A DNA stretch of 31,066 nucleotides, taken from a virus. The translations under genes were made by a program, and so were the position numbers. The notes below the pieces were generated by a model that saw nothing but the letters and a program-made list of their open reading frames with translations, made no database searches and was not told the origin of the DNA. Location of the stretch: the IMG/VR virus record IMGVR_UViG_3300025101_000106, positions 1 through 31,066 of that record, one strand, 5' to 3'. Positions 1 through 6,217 of the stretch are shown piece by piece (position 1 is the first letter of the stretch; each line of letters opens with the position of its first letter).

Positions 1-25
1 CTATGCCAAAAAGTAAAATAGGTTA

Positions 26-55
26 TTGACAATATGCAAAGCTAGGTGGTAGCCT
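26..55 (+). promoter_or_regulatory. possible sigma70-type early promoter
   Basis: A perfect TTGACA at 26-31 is followed after 18 bases by TAGCCT at 50-55, which keeps the TA and final T of a -10 box. The -10 overlaps an inverted repeat, CTAGG at 42-46 and CCTAG at 53-57, that could act as an operator. It lies upstream of the first rightward gene, so it could drive the early operon with a start near base 62. This is a motif match only; the -10 is weak. Confidence 0.35.
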
Positions 56-75
56 AGTAGCAAGATAAATATTCA

Positions 76-103
76 GATTGGTGACTAACGTGTAAATCCA
101 ATC
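76..103 (+). repeat. inverted repeat in leader
   Basis: GATTGG at 76-81 pairs with CCAATC at 98-103 across a 16-base spacer. It lies between the possible promoter and the long hairpin. It could be a regulator site or part of the leader RNA fold; its role is unknown and it may be chance. Confidence 0.25.
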
Positions 104-120
104 AGTGACCCAAAACAAAT

Positions 121-174
121 AGGGTAGTAGCCCATGACACTACAGTTGTGTCTGCCGGGGCAGCAGTATACCCT
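121..174 (+). promoter_or_regulatory. long nested hairpin in the 5' leader
   Basis: Three Watson-Crick stems nest in register: AGGGTA (121-126) with TACCCT (169-174), GCCC (130-133) with GGGC (158-161), and GACAC (136-140) with GTGTC (148-152), closing on a seven-base loop (141-147). Two asymmetric internal loops separate the stems. No T-run follows, so it is not a simple terminator. The hairpin ends about 11 bases before the AGGAG ribosome-binding site of the first gene. It may be an RNA-stability or processing element, or a translation regulator. The fold was judged by eye without an energy calculation. Confidence 0.5.
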
Positions 175-197
175 AAATGTGATTAGGAGATAGTACG

Positions 198-788
198 ATG
201 TACAAGCGTGATATGCCAGTAATGGCAAAGCATGGTTGGTCGTCACCTGATGGGCTAGTGGATATTGTTGCATTTGTGCTTTGCACAATACAGCAACCAC
301 TACAATCAGTGGGCAACCAGCTTTCGGATGTTCGTAAACTTGGTGCAGATAGCAAGTATCTATTCAGTGCCAAGCGTAACGGCTATCAATTTATATTAGA
401 TAACAAGTCCACCATTTATGATGGATTATTAGAGTGCAAACAAAATGATGATGTTGTTGGTGCAGTGGAATTACTCACAACGGTGCCATCACTTGGAATG
501 GTGAAAGCAAGTTTTGTCGCCCAATGTTTGGGCTTCGATGTAGCTTGTTTGGATAGCCACAACTTAACTAGGTTAGGCTGGGCAGCTTCGGCCACCAAAC
601 TTGACAAGAAAACCAAGCCGGAATTGCGCCGGAAAAAGATACAAAAATATGTGGAATTTTGCCAGATAAAAGGTGCTGAATATTGGTGGGATACATGGTG
701 CGACTATGTAGCTGGCAACAGTGCCAACAAAAAACTACCAACAGGTGACGCCGTTAGTGCGTACCATGTGCAAGCATTAGCAATATGA
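198..788 (+). CDS. putative HhH-GPD-like DNA glycosylase/lyase
   Basis: A 196-residue protein whose central part looks like the helix-hairpin-helix core of base-excision glycosylases such as endonuclease III and OGG1. Residues 94-110 form a hairpin, TVPSLGMVKASFVAQCLG, containing K103. They are followed by LDSHN with D119, at the position of the catalytic Asp that follows the HhH. In that family Lys and Asp drive base removal and strand cleavage, but the Lys here sits about one residue away from the usual register. There is no Fe-S cysteine cluster. An AGGAG at 185-189 supports the start. It is the first gene of the rightward operon. The target base is unknown; it could be a repair enzyme, or act on host or modified DNA. 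The fold assignment is moderately sure, the activity is not. Confidence 0.55.
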   Translation: MYKRDMPVMAKHGWSSPDGLVDIVAFVLCTIQQPLQSVGNQLSDVRKLGADSKYLFSAKRNGYQFILDNKSTIYDGLLECKQNDDVVGAVELLTTVPSLGMVKASFVAQCLGFDVACLDSHNLTRLGWAASATKLDKKTKPELRRKKIQKYVEFCQIKGAEYWWDTWCDYVAGNSANKKLPTGDAVSAYHVQALAI

Positions 789-797
789 GGTAATGAA

Positions 798-968
798 ATG
801 ACTTTTGATAAATTTGTAAAAGAGTGTGATAGAATTTGCACTGCAAAGATTGGCGTTGGAATACACGATATGCCTGACTTAACGTGGCGTGACTTTCACG
901 AAGATGGGCTATCACCAATGGATGCGATTGACTGTGCATTAGATGAATGGCAGGGAGACATGCTATAA
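798..968 (+). CDS. small hypothetical phage protein, 56 aa
   Basis: A 56-residue acidic protein starting MTFDKFVKECD and ending in ALDEWQGDML. The middle contains DFHEDGLSPMDAID, a motif style that recurs in small marine phage proteins of unknown function. It starts 9 bases after the preceding stop, with a weak GAGG upstream. Its stop TAA shares a base with the next start (TAATG), which implies coupled translation. No function can be assigned. Confidence 0.6.
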   Translation: MTFDKFVKECDRICTAKIGVGIHDMPDLTWRDFHEDGLSPMDAIDCALDEWQGDML

Positions 969-1147
969 TGGATAAGTTATTTTTTGAACGTAAAGAAAAT
1001 TATGGTGAGATTAGGTTTTACCCGAAGTGTAGCAAATCCCAGTTTCTTGCGGATTTATGTGGACGCAAAACATTTTATCGGTATCAGGTGCTTGACATTA
1101 GTGAAAAGCTAGGGTATGAAATAGAAATTACTAACGCAGGTCTATAG
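968..1147 (+). CDS. small hypothetical protein, 59 aa
   Basis: A 59-residue protein starting MDKLFFERKENYGEIRFYP, rich in Lys, Tyr and Phe. An ATG at 947 is in frame, but 968 is the better start: it overlaps the preceding stop as TAATG and has AGGGAG about nine bases upstream. No known domain is recognised. It is probably a small early protein. Confidence 0.55.
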   Translation: MDKLFFERKENYGEIRFYPKCSKSQFLADLCGRKTFYRYQVLDISEKLGYEIEITNAGL

Positions 1148-1240
1148 GGTTTGGGTTAGTTATAGGGTTTGGTCATAGCTCTAATAAATATGTGACAAGC
1201 GGAATATATTCTGCGATTTTGTAAAACTTTTAATTAGGAG
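1143..1240 (+). promoter_or_regulatory. intergenic region with direct repeat and dyad
   Basis: This is the largest gap of the early region after the leader. TATAGGGTTTGG occurs twice, at 1143-1154 and 1161-1172, a period of 18 bases; the first copy includes the stop of the upstream gene. A 16-base dyad at 1199-1214, built around the palindrome GAATATATTC, follows. AGGAG at 1236-1240 serves the next gene. The arrangement suggests an operator or internal promoter, but no convincing -35/-10 pair was found. Confidence 0.35.
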
Positions 1241-1247
1241 ACTAAAA

Positions 1248-1481
1248 ATGTTTAAGACTGTATTTACTAAGAACGTATCAGGTATCATTCGCAATCATGT
1301 GGGTGTGGAAAACCTACAGGCTCGCCGTATCACTAATCGGTATGGACGCAAGGGTACTATGTTAAGCAAGCGAGTAACTAAATCCTTACTTGCGGTATCA
1401 CGTGTTGAGCAAGGTGGCACTGTAATCAATGGCAAAAAATACAAGGGTGGTCAATTCTGCCCACGCCAGAACATTGCGTAA
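1248..1481 (+). CDS. small basic hypothetical protein, 77 aa
   Basis: A 77-residue, strongly basic protein (about a quarter Lys and Arg) starting MFKTVFTKNVSG and including ARRITNRYGRKG. It follows the intergenic repeat region and has a good TAGGAG site eight bases before the ATG. The charge suggests nucleic-acid binding, perhaps a small DNA- or ribosome-associated early protein, but no family is recognised. A second basic reading frame overlaps its 3' end. Confidence 0.6.
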   Translation: MFKTVFTKNVSGIIRNHVGVENLQARRITNRYGRKGTMLSKRVTKSLLAVSRVEQGGTVINGKKYKGGQFCPRQNIA

Positions 1482-1644
1482 ATCATTTCGTATTAATCCT
1501 GTTGCGAAAGCACAGGCTTTGTCTAGACGCAGGGCAGGTGCTTATCGTGACCGGAAAAAGTACGACAGGAAAAGGGATAAGAAGGATGCCGAAAAGGATC
1601 ATCACTTATCGCAAGCCAGTAAAGGTAAAATCTATCTTGACTAA
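1429..1644 (+). CDS. very basic small protein, start uncertain
   Basis: The open frame gives up to 71 residues with INPVAKAQALSRRRAGAYRDR and a Lys/Arg/Asp-rich tail. NPVAKA followed by RRAGAxRDRKK is a style seen in small marine phage proteins, which favours this frame being real. The ATG at 1429 lies 53 bases inside the upstream gene and has no good ribosome site. TTG at 1474, overlapping the upstream stop, is an alternative start that would give about 56 residues. Function unknown. Confidence 0.45.
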   Translation: MAKNTRVVNSAHARTLRKSFRINPVAKAQALSRRRAGAYRDRKKYDRKRDKKDAEKDHHLSQASKGKIYLD

Positions 1645-1720
1645 ACATAGAAAACCTGTTACGGCTATGCGTAAGCAACAACGTGTGAACAAATTACAAC
1701 GACAGAAAATGGGATGTTAA
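1586..1720 (+). CDS. possible very basic 44-aa protein
   Basis: A 44-residue frame starting MPKRIITYRKPVKVKSI and ending in NKLQRQKMGC. AAAGGG lies about ten bases before the ATG. It overlaps the preceding basic frame by 59 bases and fills the gap up to the next gene. Nearly a third of the residues are Lys or Arg. It may be real, or an artefact of a basic protein read in a second frame; an upstream start at 1502 would extend it. Confidence 0.35.
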   Translation: MPKRIITYRKPVKVKSILTKHRKPVTAMRKQQRVNKLQRQKMGC

Positions 1721-1723
1721 ATT

Positions 1724-2089
1724 ATGAATAAAGCAACAGCAAAAATACTACGCAACAAACTTAATGAAATTTTTGAGGAGCATGGCATTGAGGGGTATGA
1801 GATACACGCAGGGAATGCGTCATTCGATGACTCACAAGTTACCTTCAAAGTTGAGGTGCGTGAACAAGGTGCAGGGTCAGCAGAAGAACGTGACCTAGAA
1901 ACTTTCGCCAACCTGTCTGATCTAGACACAACCAAGATTGCCAACCAGCAGGGCAAGACATTCTCACTTGTTGGATATAAGACTAGGGCAAGGAAAAATC
2001 CTTGGATCGTGCAAGACATGAAGTCTGGCACTAAGTATGTCATCAATGACATGACAGCCAAGCGTTGGTTCGGAAAGGATGTTGCATAA
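1724..2089 (+). CDS. hypothetical phage protein, 121 aa
   Basis: A 121-residue protein with an alpha/beta look: an N-terminal helix (MNKATAKILRNKLNEIFEEHG), a central beta-rich part, and a C-terminal stretch with TKYVINDMTAKRWFGKD. The ribosome site is weak (GGGATG about 13 bases upstream). It lies in the early gene run, immediately upstream of a small helical protein and the DNA methyltransferase. No family is recognised with confidence. Confidence 0.6.
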   Translation: MNKATAKILRNKLNEIFEEHGIEGYEIHAGNASFDDSQVTFKVEVREQGAGSAEERDLETFANLSDLDTTKIANQQGKTFSLVGYKTRARKNPWIVQDMKSGTKYVINDMTAKRWFGKDVA

Positions 2090-2090
2090 A

Positions 2091-2333
2091 ATGCGAGTTA
2101 CAAAGCGAATGATTAGGGTGCGTTTGGAAGCAGTCAACAGACAGCTTGAACGCATGGCAAGGTCAGATGAACAGTCAGCTACACTTGATGTGAATTTCGC
2201 GGCGGAATATGGTGGCTACGAATTGACTGCAAATGATGCAATCATGGCATGGCGTATGCCAGCAAGAGAGATGTTACAGCATCTTGATGGGGTGCTGATA
2301 GGATTAAACTTAGCGAGAGGTGCTTACAGATGA
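2091..2333 (+). CDS. small helical hypothetical protein, 80 aa
   Basis: An 80-residue, mostly helical protein starting MRVTKRMIRVRLEAVNRQLER. ATG at 2079 is in frame and would add four residues, but it follows directly on the GGAAAGG site, whereas 2091 lies just after the upstream stop at a workable distance. The stop overlaps the methyltransferase start as ATGA, so the two are probably co-translated. Function unknown; it could be a partner of the methyltransferase only by position. Confidence 0.55.
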   Translation: MRVTKRMIRVRLEAVNRQLERMARSDEQSATLDVNFAAEYGGYELTANDAIMAWRMPAREMLQHLDGVLIGLNLARGAYR

Positions 2334-3259
2334 ATGTATTATCATTGTTTGATGGTATGTCGTGCGGTCAGATCGCACTACAGAAATCAGGATTCCAAGT
2401 TGACAAGTATTACGCCAGCGAGATAGACAAGTACGCTATCAAGGTAGCGAAGGTTAACTATCCGGACATGGTGCATCTAGGTGATGTGCGTGATGTTAAG
2501 GCAGATGACTTGCCACAGATTGACCTATTGATTGGTGGCAGTCCATGTCAGGGATTTTCGTTTGCTGGGAAAAGATTAAATTTCGATGACCCCCGAAGTA
2601 AATTGTTCTGGGAGTTTGTTCGACTGCTAAAAGAGTTAAAGCCTAGATATTTTCTTTTGGAAAATGTGCGGATGAAACAGCAGTCTATGGATGTAATCAC
2701 TGATGCATTAGGTGTCGAACCTATATTCATCAACAGTCGGATCGTGTCTGCACAGAATAGGCAACGCTACTACTGGACAAACATTCCGATGGACAAGTTA
2801 CCTGATGACAAAGGTATCCTGCTCAAAGATATACTAGAGGATGGTCATGTAGACAGAGACAAGGCACACTGTATTGACGCTAACTATTTCAAGGGTGGCA
2901 ATCTCAAGTCATACTTTGAGAAACACAGGCGACAGCTAGTGTTCAGCAAGGATGGTCTATGTCATGTAGGGGATGCCGACATTCGCGGTAATGACAATAT
3001 ACGCAGGGTATATCATCCAGATGGCAAGGCACCATGTCTTACTACAATGGGTGGTGGGCATCGTGAACCCAAGACATTGACAAGCGATACCACATGGCGC
3101 AAGCTAACGCCACTTGAGTGCGAGAGATTACAAACTGTGCCGGAAGGGTACACCAACCATGTCAGCAATACACAACGCTACAAAATGCTTGGCAATGGGT
3201 GGACAGTTGATGTAATATCACATATATTTAATGGAATGAAGGAGACAATACAATGCTAA
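2330..3259 (+). CDS. DNA (cytosine-5) methyltransferase
   Basis: A 309-residue C5-cytosine methyltransferase that transfers a methyl group from S-adenosylmethionine to cytosine in DNA. The conserved motifs appear in order: motif I LFDGMSCGQ (residues 6-14) for cofactor binding, motif IV GGSPCQGFS with catalytic Cys73, motif VI ENV at 111-113, motif VIII QNRQR at 142-146, motif IX TPLECERLQTVPEG in the C-terminal third, and motif X LGNGWTVDVI near the end. The target-recognition region between VIII and IX is short. No restriction nuclease is adjacent, so this is an orphan enzyme, probably protecting phage DNA from host restriction or acting in regulation. Its recognition sequence cannot be read from the protein. 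Confidence 0.95.
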   Translation: MNVLSLFDGMSCGQIALQKSGFQVDKYYASEIDKYAIKVAKVNYPDMVHLGDVRDVKADDLPQIDLLIGGSPCQGFSFAGKRLNFDDPRSKLFWEFVRLLKELKPRYFLLENVRMKQQSMDVITDALGVEPIFINSRIVSAQNRQRYYWTNIPMDKLPDDKGILLKDILEDGHVDRDKAHCIDANYFKGGNLKSYFEKHRRQLVFSKDGLCHVGDADIRGNDNIRRVYHPDGKAPCLTTMGGGHREPKTLTSDTTWRKLTPLECERLQTVPEGYTNHVSNTQRYKMLGNGWTVDVISHIFNGMKETIQC

Positions 3260-3585
3260 CACTTAACACACTACACTATGACACACCAAAGGAACATCTT
3301 GTAGAGTCACTTGGCTTGCTACCCCATTGGGTAGTTGAGTACAATTTGCTAGACGAAGATGACATTGTGCAATATATGACAGAACGCTATGGATTTGGTA
3401 AACTGTATTGCTTTGGTGGAGAAGTATTAAAAGATGGTTCATACAAAAGTCTTCATGAAGAAGATGATGATTTAGAATATGTGGGCAAGATGGATACCAA
3501 AGATGGAACAGTATACTTCTACCCTTATGCTATCATTGCCTTGCCTACTGAAGATGGTAAACATTTTATTACAAGGATGGATTAA
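3253..3585 (+). CDS. acidic hypothetical protein, 110 aa
   Basis: A 110-residue acidic protein overlapping the end of the methyltransferase by seven bases, with AAGGAG about ten bases before its ATG. It has aromatic and acidic patches (HEEDDDLEYVGKMDTKDG). No domain is recognised. Strong acidity is common in early phage proteins that mimic DNA or bind host enzymes, but nothing here proves that role. Confidence 0.6.
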   Translation: MLTLNTLHYDTPKEHLVESLGLLPHWVVEYNLLDEDDIVQYMTERYGFGKLYCFGGEVLKDGSYKSLHEEDDDLEYVGKMDTKDGTVYFYPYAIIALPTEDGKHFITRMD

Positions 3586-3588
3586 ATT

Positions 3589-3759
3589 ATGGAAAAGCGC
3601 AGAGTATGGAGTGAAGAAAGTAGACTAATGCTGCAAGGGTTTGAACAACGTATGTTTGACCACGACTGGATTGATACTGATGTTGTTGCATTATTAGATG
3701 ACGATGGTGATTACCACACAGAAGTAGATGTAGAGGAGATTGATAATGATAACACTTAA
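3589..3759 (+). CDS. small acidic hypothetical protein, 56 aa
   Basis: A 56-residue protein starting MEKRRVWSEESRLMLQGFEQ with a very acidic C-terminus (LLDDDGDYHTEVDVEEIDND). It begins three bases after the preceding stop and its end overlaps the next start by 14 bases. It lacks an obvious ribosome site, so coupling to the preceding gene is likely. Function unknown. Confidence 0.5.
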   Translation: MEKRRVWSEESRLMLQGFEQRMFDHDWIDTDVVALLDDDGDYHTEVDVEEIDNDNT

Positions 3760-3925
3760 CTTACCACCGAAACAAGTCAACGCCATGCTAGTTGCAATGG
3801 ACTCAGAGATTGAGATGCAATTAGGTGGCAGACCTGTTGATTGGGAATCATTCCCAGAAATTGCCGCAATGCTAATGGCTTACTACACAACACGTTGTAA
3901 ATTTGAGGAGAACCAAGATGCCTAA
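3746..3925 (+). CDS. small hypothetical protein, 59 aa
   Basis: A 59-residue protein starting MITLNLPPKQVNAMLVAMDS. GAGGAG about seven bases before the ATG at 3746 selects this start over an in-frame TTG at 3740. The stop overlaps the next start by eight bases. The protein looks helical. No family recognised. Confidence 0.55.
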   Translation: MITLNLPPKQVNAMLVAMDSEIEMQLGGRPVDWESFPEIAAMLMAYYTTRCKFEENQDA

Positions 3926-4388
3926 CCATACAGATAACAGAGTAATCCTGTCACACGCTGACAGCCAGAAGATTGATGACATCTACAATGTGATGAACAC
4001 AGACGATGCTTCACTACTGCAACACATCATCCCCATGAACGAGTCCTTGCTTGATGGTGGTGATTGGTATGACTGGCGGCTGGATAATTGGGGTACTAAG
4101 TGGGACATCTATGAGACGCACTGCACTCGCATTGATGCTAACACATTGTCCATGACCTTCTACACTGCATGGTCACCGCCTATACCTGTCTTTGACAAGC
4201 TGACAGACATGGGCTATGAGATAAATGCACGATACCTTGATGAAGGGTGGATGTATGTTGGCGAGTATGTAGATGGTGATGACTGGTCAACTGATGACAT
4301 TGAGAGTATCAGTGAGGTACGCCCAGAGTTAGCTGATGAGTTTGATATTAGTGAAATGATGCAAGAGGAGAATAAATCTTATGGATAG
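3918..4388 (+). CDS. Api92/YubB-like ferredoxin-fold protein
   Basis: A 156-residue protein resembling the Api92-like/DUF1281 family found in phages and plasmids. The family pattern is visible: an N-terminal MPNHTDNRV, then WYDWRLDNWGTKWD near residues 51-64, then FYTAWSPPIPVFDKL, and a late segment with DEGWMYVGEY. These proteins have a ferredoxin-like alpha/beta fold; their role is not established. The start at 3918 is chosen over the in-frame TTG at 3903 because GAGGAG lies eight bases upstream and MPN is the family's normal beginning. The stop overlaps the next small gene. Confidence 0.75.
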   Translation: MPNHTDNRVILSHADSQKIDDIYNVMNTDDASLLQHIIPMNESLLDGGDWYDWRLDNWGTKWDIYETHCTRIDANTLSMTFYTAWSPPIPVFDKLTDMGYEINARYLDEGWMYVGEYVDGDDWSTDDIESISEVRPELADEFDISEMMQEENKSYG

Positions 4389-4545
4389 ACAAAAATATAA
4401 ACAACACATTCTTGCCTTGATTGAAGAGGTGAGACAACTAGAAGCACGTATGAAACCTACCGACACAGGACACATTGGAACTGCAATCAATGTACTCATG
4501 GGTAGGATTGAGGAAATGCTAACTGAACTTGTAGAGGATAAATAA
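4381..4545 (+). CDS. small helical hypothetical protein, 54 aa
   Basis: A 54-residue protein starting MDRQKYKQHILALIEEVRQLE, predicted all helical with heptad-like spacing, so perhaps a short coiled coil. GAGGAG is nine bases before the ATG. It overlaps the preceding gene by eight bases and is followed almost directly by the next gene. Function unknown. Confidence 0.5.
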   Translation: MDRQKYKQHILALIEEVRQLEARMKPTDTGHIGTAINVLMGRIEEMLTELVEDK

Positions 4546-4546
4546 A

Positions 4547-4786
4547 ATGCAATACATAACACATGAAGATAGACTACAATTTTTACAGGCACACAATGAC
4601 TTAAAGGATTTACTTAGTACAATCCATGAGTGTAATGACTTATATATTTCTGATGTAGGTAAGTTAGAAGGACTTCAGTATTTGATAAAAAGAGTAATGA
4701 AGTTTGTGCCTAAAAAAGATTATGAAGGTAATCCACAATTTTATAGAGATTACATTTTAGAGGATGAGGAGCAAAATGATGATTGA
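4547..4786 (+). CDS. hypothetical protein, 79 aa
   Basis: A 79-residue helical protein starting MQYITHEDRLQFLQAHNDLK with an acidic end (LEDEEQNDD). It begins one base after the upstream stop and its stop overlaps the T5orf172-like gene by eight bases. No domain recognised. Confidence 0.55.
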   Translation: MQYITHEDRLQFLQAHNDLKDLLSTIHECNDLYISDVGKLEGLQYLIKRVMKFVPKKDYEGNPQFYRDYILEDEEQNDD

Positions 4787-5300
4787 TCAAACTTATGTGA
4801 AGCGTGGTAAAATATTCTTTGAGGATGGTGAGTGGTGGTACACCCGTCCTAATCAAAAGATACGTGAGAGGATCGCAGGCCATGCTAAGAAGAACACGAC
4901 AAGGATGTTTGTAAATGGGAAGTATATTCCTAAGTCACACCCATTGCATAAGCCGGGGCGATACAAAAGTTTGGACGATGCATGGTCACATCAACAGATT
5001 GACAGTGTGCCAGAGGGTGAGGTTTATGCCATCATCAACAAGGCGTGGCCGGATTGGGTAAAGATTGGGTGCGCAACCATTGCAGAGGATAGACTAAATG
5101 GCTACCAAACCTCATCACCTTTTCGGGATTATGAGATTGTGTGTACGTTTCAGTCAGCCAACCGGAGCAAGGCTGAAACTATCATGCACCGCACACTAGA
5201 ACAGTATGCAAGTGAACGCCGCAATGAGTGGTTTAAGATTAACCTTGACAAAGTGAAGGAAATGTTTTATCACTATGACGATAATGTAGTAAACAACTAG
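4779..5300 (+). CDS. T5orf172/GIY-YIG-like nuclease domain protein
   Basis: A 173-residue protein. The C-terminal half matches the T5orf172 (Mug113) branch of the GIY-YIG nuclease superfamily: EVYAII (81-86) and WVKIG (93-97) as the two-strand GIY/YIG-like core, R105 in the first helix (DRLNGYQT), E133 in AETIMHRTL, and NEWFKI at 149-154. These correspond to the nuclease active-site layout, though activity is unproven for most members. The N-terminal 75 residues are basic and may bind DNA. Start 4779 is chosen because GAGGAG sits seven bases upstream; ATGs at 4764 and 4776 are in frame. It could be a nuclease against host DNA or a DNA-binding regulator. Confidence 0.7.
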   Translation: MIDQTYVKRGKIFFEDGEWWYTRPNQKIRERIAGHAKKNTTRMFVNGKYIPKSHPLHKPGRYKSLDDAWSHQQIDSVPEGEVYAIINKAWPDWVKIGCATIAEDRLNGYQTSSPFRDYEIVCTFQSANRSKAETIMHRTLEQYASERRNEWFKINLDKVKEMFYHYDDNVVNN

Positions 5301-5311
5301 GAGAAAATAGC

Positions 5312-5506
5312 ATGATTGAAATATTATTTGTTACAGCGTTTGCTTTGTTCGCAGAGGATAACGCAGAGTTTATTGCTGACGTTGACGTTAAGTATGAGCA
5401 AGGTTGTACGTTTACTTACGTAGGCAAGAAGAATGCCAAACCGGATGTACCCCACATTTCTTGGGGTGATTATGTATTTTACAGTATGGAGCCATGTGAT
5501 GAGTAA
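5312..5506 (+). CDS. small hypothetical protein, possible signal peptide
   Basis: A 64-residue protein starting MIEILFVTAFALFAEDNAEF. The hydrophobic first 14 residues followed by A-x-x-N could be a signal peptide or membrane anchor, with a small mature part holding two cysteines (QGC and EPC). TAGGAG lies before the ATG. Function unknown; export is an inference from the N-terminus, which lacks a basic residue. Confidence 0.5.
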   Translation: MIEILFVTAFALFAEDNAEFIADVDVKYEQGCTFTYVGKKNAKPDVPHISWGDYVFYSMEPCDE

Positions 5507-5663
5507 TCAACAGAACGAAGCTATCCTTGAACGTTTGTATGAAGATGCATATGAGCAGTTAGTGCATCAGCACCAAAGCTGGAAAGCATATATATCTCCA
5601 GAGAAAATGCACAATGCGGCAGTTGAACTAGCCAAGAAACGCTGGGAGAATAACTATGAGTAA
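5499..5663 (+). CDS. small hypothetical protein, 54 aa
   Basis: A 54-residue helical protein starting MSNQQNEAILERLYEDAYEQ. The open frame extends upstream to 5433, but ATG 5499 overlaps the preceding stop and has TATGGAG upstream, so this shorter form is preferred. Its stop overlaps the next gene by eight bases. No family recognised. Confidence 0.5.
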   Translation: MSNQQNEAILERLYEDAYEQLVHQHQSWKAYISPEKMHNAAVELAKKRWENNYE

Positions 5664-5937
5664 CATATATAAACTAATCATGGACAACAGGTACAACCCA
5701 CTGCGTCACATACCTGACACAAACACACGGCACATGGTCACGCAATTATTGGCATGGATGTGGTGTATTATCTTTGGTATGTCTGTCGGGTCTGTCACTG
5801 TCTTTGGTGTCAGTGCCGTAGCACACGCCCTGTTGATAGCTGGTGTGTTTATTACGGCAGGGGTATTTGAAACAGCCAAGCGTAGGCCACAGTATTTTGG
5901 TAGTTTGGGCAGAGGCAAAGGGGGTGAGCATGAATAA
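5656..5937 (+). CDS. small membrane protein, two TM segments
   Basis: A 93-residue protein with a polar N-terminus and a long hydrophobic region, about residues 29-72, that can form two membrane helices (MWCIIFGMSVGSVTVFGVSA and HALLIAGVFITAGVF). The tail is basic and Gly-rich. It is probably an inner-membrane protein of the early set. Roles such as host-membrane remodelling or superinfection exclusion are guesses. It overlaps genes on both sides by eight bases. Confidence 0.6.
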   Translation: MSNIYKLIMDNRYNPLRHIPDTNTRHMVTQLLAWMWCIIFGMSVGSVTVFGVSAVAHALLIAGVFITAGVFETAKRRPQYFGSLGRGKGGEHE

Positions 5938-6217
5938 ATATACAGCAGTCTATACAGCATATGGCAGATATGAATCACTCATAGATGATCCACTTAGTAG
6001 AGTAGAATATATACAAGGTGAAACAATAGATGATGCTATCTCCGGACACGCAGAACATATGAAAGCGTGGGCTATACACGATATAGTTGGAGAGGTTGTC
6101 ATATTGGAAGGTCACGTAAAACAATTAGATATTGGTGCGGGTACAGGCCACACTATGAAGAACGCAACTAAAGATGTAATTATTACAGGAGTAAATAATG
6201 AACAGGTTTTTGATTGA
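5930..6217 (+). CDS. hypothetical protein, 95 aa
   Basis: A 95-residue protein starting MNKYTAVYTAYGRYESLIDD. The frame is open from 5843, but ATG 5930 has AAGGGGG upstream and lies in the usual eight-base overlap with the gene before it. The sequence looks like a compact alpha/beta fold (VYTAYGRYES, then ETIDDAISGHAEHMKAW). The stop overlaps the next gene by 20 bases. Function unknown. Confidence 0.55.
   Translation: MNKYTAVYTAYGRYESLIDDPLSRVEYIQGETIDDAISGHAEHMKAWAIHDIVGEVVILEGHVKQLDIGAGTGHTMKNATKDVIITGVNNEQVFD

Noticed and set aside
947-968. Upstream ATG at 947 as start of the 59-aa gene
   Set aside because: It has no ribosome site and would overlap the preceding gene by 22 bases, whereas 968 gives a TAATG junction with AGGGAG upstream.
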